NCBI RefSeq assembly: GCF_022133705.1
Contig: NZ_JAKNHJ010000002.1
Span: 1 to 64,000 of the forward strand
From: Varibaculum cambriense
GTDB taxonomy: Bacteria; Actinomycetota; Actinomycetes; Actinomycetales; Actinomycetaceae
DNA length: 64,000 bases
Direction of reading: 5' to 3'
Shown here: piece by piece, positions 51,458-60,666 of the stretch
Numbering within the stretch: position 1 is the first letter of the stretch
Layout: each line of letters opens with the position of its first letter
Notes under the pieces: model-generated
What the model was told of the DNA's origin: nothing
The model's input: only the letters and a program-made list of their open reading frames with translations
Databases searched by the model: none
Translations under genes and position numbers: made by a program

Positions 51458-53437
51458 TTACCGAGCCAGACCCAAATCCGGATCGGGATTGATTATGGCA
51501 TCGATTTTGCGCTTCGAAGGTAGTCCCGCCAACAGTAATACCCCAGCTAAGGACAAGATAGTATAGAACCAGAACAGGCGAGAAAACCCTTCGTTTAACC
51601 CCATCTGGAACGCAGTCTCGATCTGTTCGCGGTGGGATTCAATATCTTGCAGATACCTAGCTCGCATCTGTTCCACAGTTGGAGGCACCGTTCCCATCTG
51701 GGCTTTTATCTTCGCTTCTTGTTGATCAAACATATAGTTCGCGATGTCTTTACTGCGATCTACTATGTTGGTGACGTCAGCGGTTTTGACCTTATCTTGG
51801 ACAGAAGCCGGCATATCGGACATCTTGAATTCCATATCTGTTTTCGCCTTAGGGTCGGCTGCTTTCGGGCTGGTTTTTTGTTCTGGGGTAGGTGCCTGCA
51901 CACTAGGGGGCATGGTCTTCTCCTTAGCTTGCCCCCGGGGAGGCATCCCTGAAGGCGTTTTTTCGCTAGTATTGGGGGCTGTCTGGGTCATTGCGGGCAT
52001 CGCGGGCATTTCCATAGCGGGCATGGCGTCCATGACTTTACCGGAAAGTCCTCCCATCGCGGTGGCGAGTAACCCTACTAAGATCGCGGGAGCCAAAGTG
52101 GTGCCCAGTGAGCGAATCAAAGACAGTGTTGCTTGTCCGGAATTAGCATCAGACTCGGGAATCAAATGCAAGATTAGGTAGGTTAGCGGTGCACCCATTA
52201 GGAATCCTAGTCCTAGCCCCATCACGAAAATGGAAACCGAGTTTGAAATAATACCGGGGTGAGCGCTTGCCCAGTAGATCAGCATGAAGCCGGCGATTTC
52301 CGAAATCAGTACGCCTACTCCGAGCACTGCTCGCGGGCCGAAGCGGTCAGTTAGCCGTCCACTTAATGGTGCCCCGATAGCTGAGGCCACGCCAATAATA
52401 ATCGTGGGGTAACCACCGGCTCCCGAGGGTAGTCGCAGGCAGTTTTCTGCGAATTGGGGGATGAACATGACGGTCATCATTAAGATGCCAGACACTGCCC
52501 CGAACATTAGGGTGCAGCCCACGTTGATCGTACCGAAATACTTGAAATCGATGAGGGGATCGCGGGCGCGTTTTTCTGCCACCCAAAATACTGGCAGTAA
52601 GATTACGAAAAACAGTAATCCCACCCAGACGTCACGATCCTGGATCGACTTGCTAATGTTGGTGAAGTCGAGATTCTGAAAAGCCCACAGTAGGGCAGTA
52701 ATCATTATTACCAGGATAAATACGCCTGGTAAGTCTAGTTTTCGATCTGAACTTTGATTCTCTTGCGGCAGTGCCCAAATTCCGAGGGCGACTACGATTA
52801 CCGCAATCGGAACGTTAATGTAGAAAATCCATTGCCAGTTTTCTTGTCCGGCGATATCCAAAACTAAAGAACCTGCGGAACCACCGAATACTGAGGCGAC
52901 GCCGTACACCATGCCGACTAGCCCCAGAGCCATTCCTCGTTTGGAGGGAGGAACAATGGTTCCTACTGCGGCCGTTGCCACCGGCATCATCCCGCCACCT
53001 CCGATTGCTTGAATCGCCCTAGAAGCGAGCAGCAGCCCTAAAGAGGAGAAATCTTGCGATAATCCACATCCGAGAGAACCTAGTCCAAATAGCCCGATAG
53101 CCAGTACGTATACCGGCTTGCGGCCAATAATATCCGCGATTTTTCCGATTACTGGAATCGCTGCCGCATATGCGAGGGTATAAATAGTAAAGACCCAAAC
53201 CCCAACCTTGTCATCTACCCCGAGCCCGTTTTGAATAACCGTGCGCGCCGGGTTCACGATCCCCATATCTAGGGCGCCCATGCCGATTCCTGCTAAGTAG
53301 AGGACGAGGACGAGTTTCCAGCGCTTAGGAGCGGTAAAGTCGGTGCTTGCGGCCTCGACTTTCCCCTTTACCGCTGCAGTGGTTTCTTTCGCTTCTGCTT
53401 TCCCTGCGGTTTTCGCGGGATTAAGTTCAGTGCTCAT
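51458..53437 (-). CDS. DHA2-type (EmrB/QacA) MFS efflux transporter with Met-rich loop
   Basis: A 659-residue drug:H+ antiporter-like protein with about 14 membrane segments, beginning near residue 40 (LVLVLYLAGIGMGALDMGIVNPA) with the MFS loop motif GKIADIIGRKPV. Between the second last and last segments (about 465-625) is a very long hydrophilic insertion. It starts MDAMPAMEMPAMPAM, a Met-x2-Met run that resembles soft-metal sites, followed by a Pro/Lys/Ser-rich stretch and a helical part. A last TM and GLPSKRKIDA end the protein. It is co-oriented with the MarR gene 41 bases upstream, probably its regulator. Substrate unknown; a cationic drug or metal is possible. Confidence 0.85.
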   Translation of the reverse strand: MSTELNPAKTAGKAEAKETTAAVKGKVEAASTDFTAPKRWKLVLVLYLAGIGMGALDMGIVNPARTVIQNGLGVDDKVGVWVFTIYTLAYAAAIPVIGKIADIIGRKPVYVLAIGLFGLGSLGCGLSQDFSSLGLLLASRAIQAIGGGGMMPVATAAVGTIVPPSKRGMALGLVGMVYGVASVFGGSAGSLVLDIAGQENWQWIFYINVPIAVIVVALGIWALPQENQSSDRKLDLPGVFILVIMITALLWAFQNLDFTNISKSIQDRDVWVGLLFFVILLPVFWVAEKRARDPLIDFKYFGTINVGCTLMFGAVSGILMMTVMFIPQFAENCLRLPSGAGGYPTIIIGVASAIGAPLSGRLTDRFGPRAVLGVGVLISEIAGFMLIYWASAHPGIISNSVSIFVMGLGLGFLMGAPLTYLILHLIPESDANSGQATLSLIRSLGTTLAPAILVGLLATAMGGLSGKVMDAMPAMEMPAMPAMTQTAPNTSEKTPSGMPPRGQAKEKTMPPSVQAPTPEQKTSPKAADPKAKTDMEFKMSDMPASVQDKVKTADVTNIVDRSKDIANYMFDQQEAKIKAQMGTVPPTVEQMRARYLQDIESHREQIETAFQMGLNEGFSRLFWFYTILSLAGVLLLAGLPSKRKIDAIINPDPDLGLAR

Positions 53438-53477
53438 TTCAGATCCTTAGTTTTGCCAGTGATTTCTGGCGATAGTC

Positions 53478-53963
53478 TTAATCTTCGAGGTCGTGGGAAG
53501 TGTCCAAGGATTCCACGAAGTCTCGGAGCATTTCGGTAAAGATGGCTAGTTCGTTCTGGCTGCGTTCGGCAAATAAACCGCTGAGACCGGCCTCCATGGG
53601 GGCGGTAAAATCGTGACCGATCTTTCCGCCTTTTTCCGAGATGCGCAGAACCGTCTTGCGCCGGTCGGCCTCATTACTTTCCCGGTTCACATAGCCTGAT
53701 TCCATAAGCCGATCGGTTAGGTAGCTAACTGCCGCCCGGGTGATATGCAATTGTTCAGCTAATTCCGAGGGGGAGAGGGGAGTTCCTGCCAGTTCCGCCT
53801 GCCAAATTTGTAATAACGCTTCCCCGTCTTTTCCATGTAGTCCCATTTTTGAGGAATACCGGTTAATCAGGTCATTTGAAGCAAACACCATTCTGTGCAG
53901 TTCGTAGAGGAGCTGGTCGATGAGTTCCTCGCGTCCCTTAGTAGAGTGTGCAGCACTATTCAT
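53478..53963 (-). CDS. MarR-family transcriptional regulator
   Basis: A 161-residue winged-helix regulator. The recognition region LSPSELAEQLHITRAAVSYLTDRLMESGYVNRESNEADRRKTVLRISEKGG is typical MarR, with the DRR wing. The 41-base distance and orientation make the MFS gene its likely target. There is no Shine-Dalgarno; TATACT lies seven bases before the ATG, so the mRNA is probably leaderless with transcription starting at the ATG. AT-rich inverted repeats overlap this promoter, as expected for autoregulation. Confidence 0.88.
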   Translation of the reverse strand: MNSAAHSTKGREELIDQLLYELHRMVFASNDLINRYSSKMGLHGKDGEALLQIWQAELAGTPLSPSELAEQLHITRAAVSYLTDRLMESGYVNRESNEADRRKTVLRISEKGGKIGHDFTAPMEAGLSGLFAERSQNELAIFTEMLRDFVESLDTSHDLED

Positions 53964-54000
53964 ATAGTTAAGTATATTAACAATTAAGAAACTTAAGTAA
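53964..54000. promoter_or_regulatory. Promoter and likely MarR operator
   Basis: On the minus strand, TATACT (53976-53971) stands seven bases before the MarR ATG. The region contains AGTTAAGT (53967-53974) and the self-complementary ACTTAAGT (53991-53998), imperfect inverted repeats overlapping the -10 box. This is consistent with a MarR autoregulatory site. Confidence 0.5.
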
Positions 54001-54097
54001 CTGGAATTTAAAATTACCTACCCCGCGCAGCCCCTGTCCCACTGGGGTTGCCTTTTTGGAAAGCAAGTATCATCGGGATTGTTGCTTGCGAGGACCG

Positions 54098-54123
54098 TTT
54101 TTATCCGAGTAGGTGCGGTGGGG
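54098..54123. repeat. Left half-copy of the family II element
   Basis: TTTTTATCCGAGTAGGTGCG followed by GTGGGG is the left flank of the core, then sequence diverges. It stands about 55 bases before full copy B in the same orientation. Confidence 0.75.
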
Positions 54124-54179
54124 ATGTGAGCCGCGGCCGGTAAAAGACACGAGAGGGGCTTGACTGGAATGTACGTTCG

Positions 54180-54279
54180 CAGGGGTAGATTTTATCCGAG
54201 CAGGTGCGGTGGGCATAAGAATTCGGGAAACGCCGCTACGTTTTCCGAATTCTTGGGCAGGAGGAAAAATCTACCCCTG
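54180..54279. repeat. Family II nested-hairpin element, copy B
   Basis: Outer arms CAGGGGTAGATTTT (54180-54193) and AAAATCTACCCCTG (54266-54279) pair perfectly over 14 bp. The 72-base core (54194-54265) is the same as copy A except four positions. The inner hairpin AAGAATTCGGGAAA / TTTTCCGAATTCTT is present. The arms are shorter and of different sequence than those of copies A and C. Confidence 0.9.
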
Positions 54280-54322
54280 GGGCATGGGGCTACCAACACT
54301 CGCTGATTATTACCGAACCAGG

Positions 54323-55144
54323 CTAATCAGCGGGAAGGGGCTGCGCGGGGCAGGAGGCTGCCACTGCCGCCATCGCCCGTTTTTCCTCCGGGGTAACCCA
54401 CAACTGCCATTTCTGTTTAATCGCAGTCTGTAAAGCCACATACTGGCATTGGAACCCTTTGTTAGGGGGCAGCCAACTTGCGGCATCTTTGTCTTGTTTA
54501 TCTTGATTGGAAGGGCCATCAACTGCCAGCAGATTCAAGGGGTCATTAGCGAACTGTTCGCGAGTCTTGGCATCCCACCGGCTAGCTCCGGTTTTCCATG
54601 CATTGGACAGGGCGACTACATGATCTATTTGCACCTTGCTGGAACTTTGGCCTCCCTTGCGAAACTGCTGGTAGTGACCGGTGTAGGGTTCGGTAAATTC
54701 CCCGGAAATCACCACGCAATCATGGGTTCCGGCCTTGGTCTGTACCTGAGAAAGGTCACGTTTTAAAATATCGTTTCGGGTATCGCAACCATTGCGATCA
54801 ATATCTGCCCAGCGGATCCCGAATTGGGAACGCTGATAGGGGGAGGCGCTTTCCCACTCGCCCTCAGGTAAGGAGGCAACTGCCTTGACTAAATCGGTTT
54901 GCACCGATTCGGAGAGGATTTGATCCGCGCTTTTTCCCCAATCTGGAAGCGTTAGTTTGGGGGCTCCCTTGGTGGAGAGTCCCGCTAAATCAGGGCCTAG
55001 ACCAGGAATAAAAGCCCAGGCTAGCAAGGCAAGAATAAAGGTGACGATGATGCGGTTTCCCCAGGAACCCTTGCTTGGCTGCCGCCAGCGTCTACCGTGC
55101 CTTCTATAACCCATATGTCTATTGTGCTGATGTTGGGTACGCAT
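54323..55144 (-). CDS. Secreted/anchored HNH endonuclease (DUF1524-like)
   Basis: A 273-residue protein: a basic N terminus, one membrane segment (about 32-48, IIVTFILALLAWAFIPGLG), then an extracytoplasmic nuclease domain. The active-site region VQIDHVVALSNAWKTGAS, NDPLNLLAVDGPSNQDKQDKDAASWLPPN and the final Cys-containing helix are the pattern of secreted HNH family proteins of actinobacteria (GmrSD C-terminal-like). It may degrade external DNA for nutrition or defence. The ATG at 55144 is assumed; its ribosome site is weak. Divergent from hrpB. Confidence 0.85.
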   Translation of the reverse strand: MRTQHQHNRHMGYRRHGRRWRQPSKGSWGNRIIVTFILALLAWAFIPGLGPDLAGLSTKGAPKLTLPDWGKSADQILSESVQTDLVKAVASLPEGEWESASPYQRSQFGIRWADIDRNGCDTRNDILKRDLSQVQTKAGTHDCVVISGEFTEPYTGHYQQFRKGGQSSSKVQIDHVVALSNAWKTGASRWDAKTREQFANDPLNLLAVDGPSNQDKQDKDAASWLPPNKGFQCQYVALQTAIKQKWQLWVTPEEKRAMAAVAASCPAQPLPAD

Positions 55145-55174
55145 TCCTACTTAACCGTACCGCTGTCGGAAGTA

Positions 55175-55202
55175 TTGGCTTTTTTCTCCCACGGTGCACA
55201 AT
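55175..55202 (+). promoter_or_regulatory. Leaderless promoter of hrpB
   Basis: -35 TTGGCT (55175-55180), 16-base spacer, -10 CACAAT (55197-55202), then AGAACC and the ATG at 55209. The transcript should start at or next to the ATG, and no Shine-Dalgarno exists. The -10 region and the next bases match those before mtrA. Confidence 0.5.
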
Positions 55203-55208
55203 AGAACC

Positions 55209-57869
55209 ATGTTCACGCTTTCCCAGGCAGGTGCCCTCGCTCCGGAGCTTCCGGCGACTAGTGTTTTGCCGGAGCTGAAAGGCGCCCTCGAAACCGTAGG
55301 AAAAGCAATTGTTACGGCAGCACCCGGATCTGGGAAAACTACTTTGGTTCCTCCTTTTTGCTGGGCTCTTGAGGACGCGCGGGCAAAAACTAGCGCCGAG
55401 GCAGCGGGGGTAATCGTGACTGAGCCGCGCCGGGTGGCTGCGCGAGCGGCGGCCAGTTACCTGCAGGCATTGCTGCCCAAAAATGAGGATAGATTAGCAG
55501 CTCAAGTCGCATTTTCAGTCAGAGGAGAATCTACTCGCGGTCGCAATACCCGCCTAGATTTTGCGACTGCCGGCCTGTTTTTGCGTCGTCTGCTGGCAGA
55601 TCCGGAAATCTCGGGCATCGGCTCCGTGATCATCGATGAGGTGCACGAACGATCTTTAGAGACTGATATTTTATTAGCTCTACTCTGCGAAGTGCGCCAG
55701 TTGCGCCCGGAGCTGCGGATAGTGGTGATGTCTGCGACTTTAAATAGCGATCTTTTCCGCCAGGTCTTAGGGGAAGATACCCCCGTTTTAGAGGCCGAAG
55801 GCAAGCTTTTCCCCTTGCAAGAAGTATTCGCACCGCCACCAGCGCGAGTGCGGCGGATTAGTGAGCGAGGTACCTCTTGGGAGTTTCGCGACTATTTGGC
55901 CGACCTGACGTTAAGCCATCGTATTCAAGCAGACACTTTAGTATTTGCCCCTGCAATCGCAGATGTAGAGGCGATTGCCAGTGCCTTGCGGTCGCGTGCC
56001 AGTCACCCGGAACGAATCCTGACCTTGCACGGGCAGTTATCTCCCCGCGAACAGGTAAAAGTACTCTCCCAGGGCGCTTCTGCTGCTAGTGAGGACGCCC
56101 TGAAACCCGGGGAAGGCAGGATAATTGTGGCCACTTCGGTGGCAGAATCGGCACTGACTGTTCCCGGGGTTCGCCAGGTGATTGACAGCGGATTATCGCG
56201 GGTTCCGAACCGGCGTTTGCGCGGAAATGCCGCCGGACTAAGCACCTTGAGTTGCTCACGAGCCGCGGCAGCTCAACGCGCAGGACGCGCCGCGCGCCTG
56301 GGACCTGGATATGTAATTCGTGCCTATGACCAGCAAACTTATGCGCGGATGGAACCCGATACTCAGCCGGAAATCTTGAGCAGTGATTTGACTCAGACCT
56401 ATTTGCAGCTGGCAGATTGGGGGCAAACTGACCTGGAAGTTCTGGCGCTGCCGACTCCCCCTCCGCCTGCTGCTTGGCAGCAGGCGGAGAAGGATTTGCA
56501 GGCTCTCGGCGCTTTAGATGCTGACTGCCGGATTACTGCTTTTGGGCGCCAGCTGGTGCAAATTCCCGCGCACCCGCGCCTGGCACGTGCCCTGATTTTG
56601 GGGGCGCGTCTGGTAGGTGAGCACCGCGCCGCCCAGGTGGTCGCGGCTTTACAGGCAGATTTGCGCATTCCAGACGGTGATTTGTGGGCAGCGATTCAGC
56701 GTGCGGAACGTCAAGGAGATAAAACTTACCGCACTGAGCGCAGCCGCTTTGAAAAATTGGCGCGGCGTTATCAAGGTATTGATACTGGTAATGGGGGTTT
56801 TGTCTCTTCGCTGTCAGATCGGGGCAAGCAGTTAGGGCAAGGCAACGCGAACAACCAAACTCCAAGTTCACCAGCTAATTTGCAAAAACTTGCAAGCGAT
56901 TTAAGCGTAGGGCTAGTGGTGGCGATGGCTTTCCCTGACCAAATAGGTCGGTTAACCAGTAAATCCGGAGCATATCAACTGTCTGGTTCGGGAGCGGCTC
57001 ACCTAGACAATGACAGTTCTTTATCCACCAGTAAGTGGTTGGCTATCGCCGAAATCGGGATGCGTAAAGGAGGGAACGATCAAATTCGTTTAGCCGCACC
57101 TTTGACTGAAGAATTGGTCTTAGAACTGGGTAAACATTTAGTGCAAGAGAAACTTGTTGCAGAATTTCGGGACGGAAAAATCGTTGCTTGGAAGCAACGG
57201 TCTCTAGGAGAAATCCCTCTGCAGCGTCAAAAAACGATAATCCGGGAACCTGAGCGCGTCCTCGAAGCCGAATATCAGCGGGTGGGGCTAGATTTTCTAT
57301 CTTGGAATCCTAAAGCCGCTCGCCTGCGTGCCCGCCTGCGCTGGGCGGCGCACTATTTGCCTGCTATCCCGACAGTTGGTGACCAGGATTTACACGACAA
57401 TCCCCGCTTTTGGCAGGTATTGATCAGTTATTTTGCAGATGGAAAAAGCGCTGCGAATGCCCCGGTAACTGCCTGGCTGGAGGGGGTGCTGGACTATGGC
57501 ACGCGGCGCACCTTGGAACAAGAGGCACCCAACGAATTCTTACTTCCCTCCGGCCGGCGTGCCGCTATTAGGTATCCCGAAGATATCACCAGCGGTCCGC
57601 CTCGGGTACAGGCGAAACTACAAGAGTTCTTTGGCCTGCAATCCACGCCGAGGATCCTGGGCGGAAAGGTGAACCTGGCGATGGAGATGCTATCGCCAGC
57701 TGGGCGTCCACTGGCGTTAGTTACCGACTTGGATCATTTCTGGGATGAAGTGTATCCGCAGGTGCGTGCGGAAATGCGCGGTAGATACCGCAAGCACCCT
57801 TGGCCGGAAGACCCCCGCGCCGCTATCGCGACTGCCGCCACTAACCGCCAACTTCGTTCCCGTCATTAA
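55209..57869 (+). CDS. hrpB: ATP-dependent helicase HrpB
   Basis: An 886-residue DEAH-type helicase. Order: Walker A in VTAAPGSGKTTLVPPF, TEPRRVAARAAASYL (Ia), IIDEVHERSLETD (motif II, Asp-Glu-Val-His), VMSATLN (III), a second RecA domain with TSVAESALTVPGVRQVIDSGLSR (V) and AAAQRAGRAARLGPG (VI), a winged-helix/HA2 part, and the HrpB C-terminal domain near 760-880. Length fits HrpB. The cellular role in bacteria is poorly known; RNA helicase activity is assumed. The ATG at 55209 is preferred to a GTG 15 bases upstream that would lie in the promoter. Confidence 0.93.
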   Translation: MFTLSQAGALAPELPATSVLPELKGALETVGKAIVTAAPGSGKTTLVPPFCWALEDARAKTSAEAAGVIVTEPRRVAARAAASYLQALLPKNEDRLAAQVAFSVRGESTRGRNTRLDFATAGLFLRRLLADPEISGIGSVIIDEVHERSLETDILLALLCEVRQLRPELRIVVMSATLNSDLFRQVLGEDTPVLEAEGKLFPLQEVFAPPPARVRRISERGTSWEFRDYLADLTLSHRIQADTLVFAPAIADVEAIASALRSRASHPERILTLHGQLSPREQVKVLSQGASAASEDALKPGEGRIIVATSVAESALTVPGVRQVIDSGLSRVPNRRLRGNAAGLSTLSCSRAAAAQRAGRAARLGPGYVIRAYDQQTYARMEPDTQPEILSSDLTQTYLQLADWGQTDLEVLALPTPPPPAAWQQAEKDLQALGALDADCRITAFGRQLVQIPAHPRLARALILGARLVGEHRAAQVVAALQADLRIPDGDLWAAIQRAERQGDKTYRTERSRFEKLARRYQGIDTGNGGFVSSLSDRGKQLGQGNANNQTPSSPANLQKLASDLSVGLVVAMAFPDQIGRLTSKSGAYQLSGSGAAHLDNDSSLSTSKWLAIAEIGMRKGGNDQIRLAAPLTEELVLELGKHLVQEKLVAEFRDGKIVAWKQRSLGEIPLQRQKTIIREPERVLEAEYQRVGLDFLSWNPKAARLRARLRWAAHYLPAIPTVGDQDLHDNPRFWQVLISYFADGKSAANAPVTAWLEGVLDYGTRRTLEQEAPNEFLLPSGRRAAIRYPEDITSGPPRVQAKLQEFFGLQSTPRILGGKVNLAMEMLSPAGRPLALVTDLDHFWDEVYPQVRAEMRGRYRKHPWPEDPRAAIATAATNRQLRSRH

Positions 57870-57870
57870 G

Positions 57871-57894
57871 GACGAGGATTACTTTTGTCTCCCG
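57871..57894. repeat. Duplicated arm of family II copy D
   Basis: The 24 bases GACGAGGATTACTTTTGTCT plus CCCG recur exactly at 57938-57961, where they form the left arm of copy D. This first instance lacks its hairpin and partner arm; 43 unrelated bases separate the two. Confidence 0.8.
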
Positions 57895-57939
57895 TTATAG
57901 GGGCGGGGGCTGGATATTCCTCCCGCTCCGCTAGGGGGA

Positions 57940-58041
57940 CGAGGATTACTTTTGTCTCCCGCCCAAAGAACTTGGGTAATACCTGAGGTATTACCCAAGT
58001 TCTTACGCCCGCCTAGCCTGATCGACAAAAAGTAATCCTCG
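57940..58041 (-). repeat. Family II nested-hairpin element, copy D (minus orientation)
   Basis: Outer arms CGAGGATTACTTTTGTC (57940-57956) and GACAAAAAGTAATCCTCG (58024-58041) pair with one bulged base. The inner hairpin, AAGAACTTGGGTAATACCT (57966-57984) and AGGTATTACCCAAGTTCTT (57986-58004), is a perfect 19-bp stem. On the minus strand the flanks of this hairpin read GGCGGGCGT before and TGGGCGGGAG after, matching the hairpin flanks of copy C, so it is the same family in reverse, with a diverged left flank. Confidence 0.8.
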
Positions 58042-58112
58042 CCCTTAGCGTTTTGCGGGAATACCAGCAAGTTCCAGCAGTAAATCAGGTGTATCCGCGC
58101 GGAGCTGTTGCG

Positions 58113-58223
58113 GGGTGGGGGGCTAGGTTTTATCCGAGTGGGTGCGGTGGGCATAAGAATCCGGTAAATACCTTTGGTACTTACCGGATTCTTGGGCGGG
58201 AGGAAAAACCTAGCCCCCCACCC
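58113..58223. repeat. Family II nested-hairpin element, copy C
   Basis: Outer arms GGGTGGGGGGCTAGGTTTT (58113-58131) and AAAACCTAGCCCCCCACCC (58205-58223) pair perfectly over 19 bp. The core (58132-58204) keeps the flanks ATCCGAGTGGGTGCGGTGGG and GGGCGGGAGG, while the inner hairpin is AAGAATCCGGTAA..TTACCGGATTCTT, changed on both sides relative to copies A and B so that pairing is kept. Confidence 0.9.
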
Positions 58224-58226
58224 TTA

Positions 58227-58291
58227 CTTGGGCGGGAGACGAAAGTAATCTCCGCCCACATTGTCGAGACAGGAGGAAAAACCTAGCCCCC
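58227..58291. repeat. Two right half-copies of family II elements
   Basis: CTTGGGCGGGAGACGAAAG continuing TAATCTCCGCCC (58228-58257) is a right half like copy D read on its own strand. CAGGAGGAAAAACCTAGCCC then CC (58270-58291) repeats the right arm of copy C. Neither has its left partner nearby. Confidence 0.7.
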
Positions 58292-58306
58292 TACTTATTA
58301 AGTGCT

Positions 58307-59977
58307 TTACGAGAGGGCAGCGCCTACTACCTCTTGCGCTTCGGAAATCACTTGATCCACGTGCTCATCACCCTGGAAGGATTCCGCGTAAATCTTGTAG
58401 ATATCTTCGGTACCCGAGGGGCGAGCCGCGAACCAGGCATCTTTAGTGACCACTTTCAGCCCGCCGATTTCGGCATCATTACCGGGGGCACGCACCAGTT
58501 TGTCGGTGATATCCTCCCCAGCTAGTTTCAGGGCAGTCACGTCCTCGGAAGAAAGCTTCTTGAGCTTGGCTTTCTGCTCTGGGGTGGCCGCGGCCTCGAA
58601 ACGCTTATAACTGGATGCTCCGAAACGTTCCACCTGCTGTTTATGTAGCTGCGAGGGAGAAGAACCAGTGACCGCCAGGATTTCCGAGGCGAGCAGCGCC
58701 AAAATAATGCCATCTTTATCGGTAGTCCAGACAGACCCATCTTTACGTAAGAAAGAGGCACCGGCGGATTCCTCGCCTCCGAAACCGATAGTTCCCGAAA
58801 GTAATCCCGGCACGAAATACTTAAAGCCCACTGGTACTTCCACCAGTTTGCGCCCCATATGGGCTACTACCCGGTCAATTAGCGAGGAAGAAACTAAGGT
58901 TTTACCAACTCCGCACCCCTCGCCCCACTGCGGGCGGTGCGTGTACAGGTATTCAATCGCCACCGCCAAGTAATGGTTGGGATTCATCAATCCATCTGGG
59001 GTAACAATCCCGTGGCGATCCGAATCCGCGTCGTTACCGGTAGCAATATCGAAAGGCGTAATCCCGTCCTCGTCAGGAGCCATCTTTTGCCGCAGGGAAG
59101 CCATTGCATAAGGCGAGGAGCAATCCATCCGGATCTTTCCATCCCAATCCAAAGTCATGAAGCTGAAAGCGGGATCCACATCCGGATTAACTACCGTCAG
59201 GTTCAGGTCGTGGCGTTCTGCAATCATGCCCCAATAATCGACTGAAGCGCCCCCAAGGGGATCGGCACCAATGCGCACGCCTGCAGAGCGAATCGCATCC
59301 AAGTCAATAACGCTGGGGAGCGCATCCACATATTCTCGCAGGTAGTCATGGGGGTGTACGCAATCTGCTCGGGATAAATCTGACAAAGTTGAGCGGGGAA
59401 CATTCCGCCAGCCATCCTCAAGAATCTGGTTAGCGCGGTCGGCAATCCAGCCGGTCGCGTCCACATCGGCGGGTCCACCGGTGGGGGGATTATATTTGAA
59501 GCCACCATCACGGGGAGGGTTGTGGGAAGGGGTGATTACGATCCCGTCTGCCACATCCGCACCCGAGGTGCGTACCTTGCCAGGCGCCCCATTGGCCTGC
59601 AAAATAGCCAAGGAAACCGCCGGGGTGGGGACGTAGGAGTTCCGCGAATCAATCCGTACGTCCACTCCGTTAGCTACCAGCACCTCTAGGGCGCTGCGGT
59701 GGGCAGGTTCGGAGAGGGCGTGAGTGTCGCGTCCGATAAATAACGGCCCGTTAATTCCCTGGTTGCGGCGATACTCTACGATTGCCTGGGTGATAGCTAC
59801 GATATGAGCTTCGTTAAATGCATGGTCGAAGGCACTGCCCCGGTGTCCCGAGGTGCCGAAACTTACCCGTTGGCTAGGTTCGGTAGGATCTGGCTCCAGG
59901 TCATAGTAGGCGGCTAGGAGGTCATCGACATTGATTAAATCTTCTGGTTTGGCTTTCTGCCCGGCTCTTTCAAACAT
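58307..59977 (-). CDS. pgm: Alpha-D-phosphohexomutase (phosphoglucomutase)
   Basis: A 556-residue phosphoglucomutase interconverting glucose-1- and glucose-6-phosphate. Seen: [16 protein letters not shown] at the start, the phosphoserine loop [12 protein letters not shown] with Ser151, the Mg loop [12 protein letters not shown] (about 314-325), the sugar-binding [11 protein letters not shown], and the phosphate-binding [11 protein letters not shown] near the C terminus. The length and motifs fit the alpha-D-glucose-specific bacterial Pgm. Convergent with hrpB across the repeat-filled gap. Confidence 0.95.
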   Translation of the reverse strand: MFERAGQKAKPEDLINVDDLLAAYYDLEPDPTEPSQRVSFGTSGHRGSAFDHAFNEAHIVAITQAIVEYRRNQGINGPLFIGRDTHALSEPAHRSALEVLVANGVDVRIDSRNSYVPTPAVSLAILQANGAPGKVRTSGADVADGIVITPSHNPPRDGGFKYNPPTGGPADVDATGWIADRANQILEDGWRNVPRSTLSDLSRADCVHPHDYLREYVDALPSVIDLDAIRSAGVRIGADPLGGASVDYWGMIAERHDLNLTVVNPDVDPAFSFMTLDWDGKIRMDCSSPYAMASLRQKMAPDEDGITPFDIATGNDADSDRHGIVTPDGLMNPNHYLAVAIEYLYTHRPQWGEGCGVGKTLVSSSLIDRVVAHMGRKLVEVPVGFKYFVPGLLSGTIGFGGEESAGASFLRKDGSVWTTDKDGIILALLASEILAVTGSSPSQLHKQQVERFGASSYKRFEAAATPEQKAKLKKLSSEDVTALKLAGEDITDKLVRAPGNDAEIGGLKVVTKDAWFAARPSGTEDIYKIYAESFQGDEHVDQVISEAQEVVGAALS

Positions 59978-60054
59978 ATATTTAGTCTCTCACTTATTTG
60001 GATTTCTGTCTGGAAAAGTCCATAGGTTTCAACCAGGTGGCGGTTCTCTATTAA

Positions 60055-60666
<612 letters not shown>

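Larger units (their letters stand above)
54001..54322. other. Intergenic region with family II repeats
   Basis: About 320 bases between the MarR promoter and the 3' end of the HNH nuclease gene, holding a half-copy (54098-54123) and full copy B (54180-54279) of the family II element. No gene. Confidence 0.7.
57870..58306. other. Repeat-filled gap between hrpB and pgm
   Basis: About 440 bases between two convergent genes, consisting almost wholly of family II elements: an inverted divergent copy D, full copy C, and at least three half-copies. No gene. Confidence 0.75.

Noticed and set aside
51017-51523. A 168-codon plus-strand frame over the TRIC-MFS gap
   Set aside because: It translates the family II repeats themselves and the antisense of two genes; the same peptide pieces reappear wherever the repeat occurs.
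51300-58300. Family II repeats as a CRISPR array
   Set aside because: Copies are kilobases apart, not regularly spaced, and consist of nested palindromes; no cas genes are present.
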